Under the pieces are notes generated by a model. The model made no database searches. It was not told the origin of the DNA and saw only the letters and a program-made list of their open reading frames with translations. A stretch of DNA of 64,000 bases from Epinephelus fuscoguttatus. Taxonomy: Eukaryota > Chordata > Actinopteri > Perciformes > Serranidae. Shown piece by piece: positions 57,100 through 64,000 of this stretch; position 1 is the stretch's first letter; the number at the start of each line of letters is the position of its first letter. The stretch spans positions 13,970,013 through 14,034,012 of the forward strand of contig NC_064758.1 of NCBI RefSeq assembly GCF_011397635.1, written 5' to 3'. Made by a program: the position numbers and the translations under genes.

Positions 57100-57709
57100 C
57101 GGGTTACTGACGCTCGCGTCCTTGGTGATGGAATATAGCATCAGAGGAGTCCTATGCGGAGCAGAGCCCATTGGCCTGTTTTTACGCGAGAGCAAGGGAA
57201 CGTCGACCTGAATGCGGTGCTCGTCAGGCAGCCGCTCTCCCTGGCTATCCTCTTCCCCCTCCTCTCCTCTCCTCTCCTCCTCCTCCTCCACGGTGGTAAT
57301 CCTTGCTGACACAACGCACAAAGGACTAAATGCTGGCTGCATCCTCCAGCAGCAGGGCTCCCTCCTCTTCCTCCTCCAGCTCTGATCCTCTACAGCCAGG
57401 CTGTTCGCCTGTACAGCAGGACGCTGTTTCCATAAGACCGCTTGCTACTGTATATCACATCTCTGGAATACCGGCCTGGCTATCCTCCTCCTCCGCCCCC
57501 TGTATCCCCTCCTCCTCCTTGGCCAGTTCATTCAGGGAGTACATCAGAACTGGGCTTCAGCCCTGAGGAGGCGTTTTTTAAATCTTGCTGGAAGCTGGTG
57601 GGACCACTGGTAGCATTTTTTTATTCAGCAGGAGATAGGAGCTGCTTCCTCTCATTACCTATTTTTTCAGTCTCTCTATTCACCCTCCTGCACATCACTG
57701 TACCAACAG
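57100..57709 (+). promoter_or_regulatory. Possible alternative promoter and first exon
   Basis: A locally GC- and CpG-richer stretch includes a pyrimidine tract of CCT units (57248-57291), followed by an ATG at 57330 opening a 78-codon Ser/Pro-rich frame (MLAASSSSRAPSSSSSSSDP). That frame closes at 57566. The block ends at a good donor (CCAACAG|GTAAACC, exon end about 57709). Because the frame stops before the donor, the exon would be 5' UTR unless another start is used. It may serve the same unidentified gene as 53.1 kb. Confidence 0.3.
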
Positions 57710-58377
57710 GTAAACCAGCTAAACAGGACATGTGTTATTTATCAAGTGATGCAGTTTCAGTCTTGACTATTTGGGTAATGCTGGCACGTCCTTCTTGTAA
57801 GACAGTGAAATCCCATGTGATGATGCATTTCATATGTCAGAGCAGTATGTATTCTTCATGTCAGTTTGAGTGTTGTGATAGATGATATTGGCATTTCAGA
57901 AATAAGATTGGCCATACAGTGTCTTGTCCTTCCACTGTAACTGAAATATGGCTGCTGTCATAGACTGTCACAGTGGACAAATTGTTCTGATTTCAGTGTT
58001 TACTTCCCCAAAAGGTAAAATGATCTGTGCCAAGACAGCACACATGCAGCTGGCATGCATCATGCTACTTCAATTGTGCCACATGTCATTGCAGTCTGTA
58101 GTAAAGCTAGTGGATGTGCTAAGCAGGCAGGCAGACATCTGGCTGGCTCGGCTGCTCCTGTTACTGTTTGGTTTACAGAGTGGTGATGATCGAAGCAGTA
58201 AAAAATGTTTGCCTTGACCTGCAAGTATGCTGATTTCAAAGTAGTTTGGGGTTTTAGCTTGTTGATTCTTAATTGTAGGTAACCTTATTACAGCATGTTT
58301 AGTTTCCAGGTTAGACGTGTTTGAGTAGCTATTACAACTTAGGTACTCAGTACTGAACCGTATCATGTAGCCTAGAC

Positions 58378-58762
58378 CAGGGGTATCAGGGGGGCCAGAT
58401 TAGATAATGTGAAAATACTTGAGGGACAGCTGCTTCTTTTGTCAAAATATATAGAATTCATACCAATGAAAGAAACTCTTTGCTTAACTTTACACCACTC
58501 CTGAAAGCGTCGGCCCTCGCTGTTGACTTTAGGCTTCTTTGCTGCGACCATGTCTGCTACCTGTCAGGAAATGTCTATGTAATGTAATGTCTGTTTATGA
58601 AAACACGTTGTCATTGTGATACTGTCATAAAGTGATCTTGCTTGACCAACCAATATTTGGTGGTGGGCCACATATAGTATATTTTGAGCAACAAGCCAGG
58701 GGCCATTTAAGGTCGGTCCATGAACCATTATTGGCCCCCGGGCCAGACTTTGGACATGCCTG
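58378..58762. mobile_element. Probable hAT-type miniature element
   Basis: The ends are CAGGGGTATCAGGGGGGCCA and, inverted, TGGCCCCCGGGCCAGAC...ATGCCTG. This is the 'CAGGGGTGTCCAAACT/GGCCCGGGGGCCA' type widespread in vertebrate hAT elements. The 8 bases on each side do not match, so the limits are uncertain. Confidence 0.5.
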
Positions 58763-58786
58763 ATGTATACAGTGGCTACAGACTGT

Positions 58787-59009
58787 GACAATCAGTTTGG
58801 TTTTTTTTAAAAGATTATTTCTGTGGGCTTTTTGCCTTTTAATGACAGGACAGTTAGTGAAATGGGGAGACAGAGAGAGAGTGGGGACTGACATGCAGCA
58901 AAGGGCCACAAGTTGAATTCAAACCCACGGCCGCTGCAGCGAGGCAATGCCTCTGTACATGTGGCGCCGGCACTATCCACTACGCTACCAACGCCCCGAC
59001 AATCAGTTT
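58787..59009 (-). mobile_element. tRNA-derived SINE, family A, copy 2, with target duplication
   Basis: The SINE runs 58997 down to 58799 and is flanked by an exact 12-base duplication GACAATCAGTTT (58787-58798 and 58998-59009). On the minus strand it reads TTGGTAGCGTAGTGGATAGT (A box) and GGGTTTGAATTC (a B box altered from GGTTCGANTCC). The body then matches copy 1 at 10654, and the copy ends in a short A-rich tail. Confidence 0.92.
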
Positions 59010-59411
59010 TAAAAGGACTTTAATCATATAGAGTAGGTTGAATTCGTATATTCATTGCTGAGAGCACTGTATGGATTTACATCTTTCAAGCACTGAATGA
59101 AGTGATAATTTCCAGGCATCGTTTCGGGTTAAGTTTGTCCAAATTTGGATTGAGCGCTTATCACGCATGTAGCAACATGTGACTCAGTATTGACTTTTGA
59201 AATGACGTTTGACTTGAGGTTCAAGCCTGGACTGACAGAGCAGTGTGCACTTGCAGTTGTGTAAATTAAGTTCATTTAGAGTAGCCTTATGAAACACATG
59301 AAATGATCAAAGCTCCCTCACACTCCTGATTAAGTGACAATGCCCCACTCATATCATCTTTACCTTACACAGCCAGTATGCTTTTTTTTTTTTTTTTTTT
59401 TCCACTTTCAG

Positions 59412-59696
59412 ATAAGGCATCAGGCTCGTCCAGTCCTTGAGCAACATCTGTCGACAAAAAACCAAGCAGAGGAGAATAGAACTGCATGTTCCATAACAAA
59501 GAGCAAAGTTCACAGCAAACCAAATACTAAGACTGAACCAGAAAGGGTTCACTCCCCCATTAGTAGGATGACTGCTTCATAACACTCAGGATTTCAGATG
59601 CTACTGCTGGTTGACCTGGGATAATAGCAGCACAGGGCTCACACTGGAATCATACAGCTGACAGCATGTTCAAAAGTGGGCTGAAGATCATGGGGC
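59412..59696 (+). CDS. Possible start-codon exon of an unidentified gene
   Basis: A long T tract and acceptor (CCACTTTCAG, ending at 59411) are followed by a block ending in a strong donor (GGGGC|GTGAGTATG). All frames have stops early, but near the end an ATG at 59666 with A at -3 opens MFKSGLKIMG and runs into the donor in phase 1. This would be a typical 5' UTR plus first coding exon, in line with the first-exon-like blocks at 53.1 and 57.3 kb. I do not recognise the ten residues. The T tract could also be the tail of a retroposon. Confidence 0.3.
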
Positions 59697-59702
59697 GTGA
59701 GT

Positions 59703-62700
59703 ATGATAATCCACAATAACTTGATATGATAATCTCAGCACATTGTCATGAAACGTACAGTAAGTGTTCTCAGGGTATCATGGTCTGCTGCGGTAGAGTT
59801 TTTTTTTTAAAGGCTCCAGGGATAAAGTTTGCTGATAGGAAGAAATCTGCCGGTGTCAAGTTGCTCTATTAATCTGTTGTTGCGGCTATTAAGCTTTGTG
59901 AGGATGCTTTTGGACGAAGCTGGCAAATATTTGAAGATGTCTGTGTGGTTCATTTTGGATTTGTTTCAATAGTTAATTATATGTGATCGTTGTGAATAAT
60001 TTCCCACACTCCTCAGTACACAGTGCTTGTTTGAAAGAGATTTGAGAAAAGGAAGGTAGGCCAAGCAGAAGCCTGAAATGGAAAATGGAAAGTCTTATTT
60101 TAGGCCTGTCGCCCACTCTGAAGAAATCTTTGTAAATGTGTTATTTTCTCAGGGTCCTTATTGATTTTTGTGAAAGCCCTCTGGCCACCAGATGTTTCTG
60201 ACATGAACCAGTTCCAGCAGGCTTGTACTCATTCCTGCTATTAAGGCTGATGAGGCTAAAGCCATAGAGTCTGTGTGTAGATTGCACTTTGCTAAGCATT
60301 TAGGTCCAGTGGCAGTGATGTGATTAAAAAAAACAGGATAGGCAAACAGCCTCCTCTTATTAGACATTAGAGTGAGGATATAAGCCAGTCACACCACGTG
60401 TCACAGGACATACAGCGCAAGTAGGCCTTTGCAGCCTCACACAGTAGCTCGTATCTGATGGCACTGGGTCAGCGAGTAATAATAATCCTGACTCATTTTC
60501 CATTTTGAAGCTGCTCAGTGACTTTTATCAGTGTGTGGATCTAGGTCTGCCTGTGTGCTGGGTAAAGAATTTTAAATATGCCATATCTGTGTAGATATGT
60601 GGGTAGATAGGCCTATAGCCTCTGCCCCTGTACCCTTTATAACACTGCCTTCTTTAAACCTGCAGCAGGGACAACTGTACTGTCATTGTATTGATTGTAA
60701 AAGCTTTTGTCTAATCACGTCAAAACAACCAGAAAGTCACAGAGAAGACTAACAACACACAGCTCTGTGATGGACTGTTTCTTAGTAGATCAGTACTCCC
60801 TGCTCTCTCAGATCTGCTGTCTCATTTCTGCTCACGTCCGTCTAGATCGTGGTCATGTTGTACGTGACTGACGTTTATTGACTTTATCCTTGTTCATTTC
60901 CAGTTAGTACAAAATGCTACAATATGTTACATTTTTAAAATACATTGGTTTCTAATGATTTCTACCTCATTTGTTCACAAAACTTTAAATGATATTGTAA
61001 TTACATTGTCAAGTGTATACTGATGCTTAAAAACACCATGTGTAGCATTTTAAAAAAAGCTTTGCAGTTGAACCTTCCTTATCGTAATACACCTACTTCA
61101 TGGAAATCACATAATATTCCTGAGCAATCTTGGAGCGTGTGCAATTTCTCAGCATTTGTTTATGGTGTGTGTTTATTTGTGTTGTGGCCAAACGCCTGTC
61201 TGGTTGTTTGTGTGAAGGAGGTTGACGTTGCCCTCCCAGATTGGCCCTCAGCAGTGTGTATGACGGAAGCCAGCCCATCTGTTATTGCAGGCAGAGAGCT
61301 GTAATCCTGCCTGTCTTCGCCCTCAGTGTATCTGTAAACTGTGTTTTGTCGTATTGTGATTCCAACTTCCGATTTCTAAACCAGCTGCAAGACTTTGCCT
61401 GTTTTTAAACTTTTTCGGACCGCCCATTTCCGGCAAACCATGCAGCTGATTGGTTGCCTATTGTTCTGGCCAACACAAAGTCAACTGTATCTCTTTTACT
61501 ACTGTTACCCTGATCATTAGCTACACTGCAGTTTGCAATTAATGTTCTAGATCTAATCTCTTAATTAAGTCATGTGATACACAATATAGACGCATGCACA
61601 CACATAGATGCATTTAGGTTTGGAAAATTAGGAAATCTAACACGTATTTTGAGAAATATATTCATACAATAATTTGAGTAAAATGACAATGATCAAAGTG
61701 ATGGAAAGAACTGTTGTTTTGTCACATTTAAAAAAAATCTCCTGGTATGTTAGTTTGCCAATATACGTTTTTGTATACGCATAAAATATTTACAAAATAT
61801 GTAGTAGAATGTTTTTTCTTATAATAATAATAATAATAACAGCTGTTTGTAAATGACAACCAATAAACATTTTATTGATTTAAAAAAAAAAAAATTACCT
61901 CCTCTCCTCTAGCCATTTGCTAACTTAAAACAACTCCCTGGATTTACATTTTGTACAGTTTGGTGGAAATAACAGTAACCCCAATTTGTAATTAGCTGAT
62001 CACATTTGGGTTTAAATTTGGTTTGAACTCAATAGCTTTTTAAGTTATGTTATCGGTACTAGTAGCAATAATTTTTGTCTTCATTGTCCAGGGCAGAATC
62101 TTGGTCGGCGCAGATTCTACATTCAGCATTTTATGCACTCTTGTTAGTGAACTAAATCAAGTCGGTCAGCCAGGTCCTGGAACTTGGCCTGCTGGTTGCC
62201 GCAGATAATATTACCTACAAGATATGAAAATACATAAGTAAATACAGAAGTGTAAATACAAAAAATGGAAGCTGCACGCTGTTCAGACCAGAAGTGTGTT
62301 TGTGCAAACACAAGGCACACGAGTACTGCAAGTTTGAGCAATATGATAACGTCACTATAATGAAAATAATCCTTAGTCGCAGCCCTAAGGCACACTGAAT
62401 GTTATTTACATCTGAAATCTTTGTACTTTTTGTATTCCCTCTACTGTGCTTCTAAAACTTTATCAACAGTCACCTTGAAAGCTTTCAGTAAGGTTCTGTA
62501 TGATTTGCCTGTTCTTCCCTTGATAGCTGCCAAGTTGTGGTTTTCAAAGCAAGCGGCTGCTTTACTTGATAAATTGGCGGTCCCAGATTTCAACAAGGAG
62601 TTATAGCTTTGTTGGTATGTAGTAATTGCTCACTGCTGTTTAGGATGCAATTGTGGGATTCACTCTTATTTTCTAGCAGTGCCCATCTGTCAACACCAAA

Positions 62701-64000
62701 CAATAACGTGAAATGGGGTTTAAGAAGATGATGGTAATTTCTGTTAAATATTTTTGCCAAGTGGAGCTTGAGCTGTGTATTCACCATTTTTCTGGAGTGT
62801 GTGTATGTAAGTGGTGTTATTATAGAGCAAAAGATAAGGCTCACAGTAAAACATGGTGTGCCTATAGAAGTTGGATAGCAGCTTGTTGTGTAGGTAGAGT
62901 CATATCCTGAATCCCCTGTGTTTGTCAGCTGCTTGTCAGCACCAGTCCTGGTCTATTTAATAATGATTAGATATCAGTGTGTTCGGCTTGAAGTCTCTCT
63001 GGAACACACAGTGTGGAGGAAGCAGAGCTGGTGGTGCGGGAGGCGGTGGGTATGTGTTTTAAATGTAGGTGGTAGGTTAAGTTTTTTCTGTCTGTGTCTG
63101 CAAAACAGTTTCTCAATCTAGGATGCTATTGTGGGCATGCTTTACTGCGAATGTTGAAGTAAGGCTTTTTTAGTGTGTGAATCGTTGAACAAAATATTCT
63201 CCTCCCCCAGTGTGGTTTAAGTGTGGCGTGTTTTAGGTCAGTTAGAGATTCATCATGATTGTATTCTCAGTTAACAGTACATCCGCTCGGCATTTCCTAC
63301 ATCCATCCACACCCAGAAAGCTGGGAGCTAGCCAACGTAAAAGCCATCTACTGCCTGTGAAAGCTCATCTGTTTGTATGCTAAAATGTTTAATGAATGGC
63401 CGGGTTATTATTCCAGTGCATAAAGGAGGCTAAGCTGACAGAAAATGGAGTATAAGCAGCCTGCTTTCCCTCCTTTGATCCTCTGCATCCCATATGTTTT
63501 CATGCTTAAGCAGATGCCTTTAATACCAAAATTACATTGTAATCTTGATAAGCATGCAAGTGTAATCTCAAACGCATTACAGACATCTGTCCGCCCTATT
63601 ATTGAAAGGATTTTTTTAACTAAACCGTGTGACTGAACTATCAGGCTTTATACTAAAAAATACTGAAGGTGGAAATTGCTAGATAAATGCTGGATATTTG
63701 GTGAGCTTAAGGCTATATTCACACAAATGTGGACAGTCTTTAAAACTGTCTACTTCTTGAAAGTTTCCTGCCACACCAGCATTTATAGATCATTTACTAA
63801 GTTTTCACTCTCCACAGAAAAAGCTTAAGTCCTTTCCTTGTCCCTGTAATGTAGATCAAGGGTGGTTGTAAACAGGGAAATGATGGATTAACAATACCAT
63901 CTGCTCAGTGGAAAAGATGTATTGACTGTTTTGGCAAACATGGCACTTGATGTCAGGGTAAGCTTGTTTCTGTGACCTCAGTCTATCTCAGTAATCACTT
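59703..64000. other. No gene seen; probable intron
   Basis: No credible exon on either strand. A short (ATA)n run lies at about 61822-61840 and an A run at about 61881-61895. Frames in this stretch lack splice context and recognisable motifs. Confidence 0.4.

Noticed and set aside
58370-58770. Target-site duplication for the hAT-like element
   Set aside because: The eight bases on each side (GCCTAGAC and ATGTATAC) do not match.

Overview
This is vertebrate nuclear DNA, almost certainly from a ray-finned (teleost, probably percomorph-like) fish. Genes are split by many introns with vertebrate-type splice sites. The interspersed repeats are of fish type: an L2-like LINE, a Tc1-type transposon, tRNA-derived SINEs, and hAT and other miniature transposons. 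Coding density is low, and most open reading frames outside the exons listed here look accidental.

Layout. (1) About 1-5.1 kb, minus strand: a nearly full-length but frameshifted L2-like LINE, with ORF1 carrying a coiled coil and an SGNH esterase domain and ORF2 carrying endonuclease and reverse transcriptase. (2) 5.7-11.7 kb, minus strand: the 5' half of an uncharacterised HAD-like gene. Three exons fit together in phase, joined across one GC-AG intron. The 3' half was not found and may lie past the LINE, off the left edge. (3) 14.0-29.8 kb, plus strand: a complete CDK11 (PITSLRE kinase) gene with 19 coding exons (791 residues). A Tc1 element, a SINE and a hAT miniature element sit in its introns. 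(4) 30.85-41.2 kb, minus strand: a complete MMP23 gene with eight coding exons (385 residues), convergent with CDK11. It also has one GC-AG intron. (5) 45.3-50.1 kb, plus strand: UBIAD1 with a non-coding first exon carrying two short upstream ORFs and two coding exons (349 residues). (6) 53-64 kb, plus strand: a CpG-containing first-exon-like block at 53.1 kb, a second one at 57.3 kb and a possible start-codon exon at 59.4-59.7 kb. Together they suggest the 5' end of a further gene that continues beyond the window; I could not identify it.

The genes are independent vertebrate housekeeping and metabolic genes, not a pathway cluster. CDK11 and MMP23 are also neighbours on human 1p36, so that pair is conserved synteny. 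CDK11 acts in transcription, splicing and mitosis; MMP23 is a membrane-anchored metalloprotease with a channel-blocker-like domain; UBIAD1 is a prenyltransferase making menaquinone-4 and CoQ10. I see no prokaryotic features, CRISPR array or operon. The more unusual observations are the HAD-like family with an altered catalytic motif, two GC-AG introns in neighbouring genes, absence of the methionine that starts the human p58 form of CDK11, upstream ORFs on UBIAD1, and several transposon copies with exact target-site duplications.
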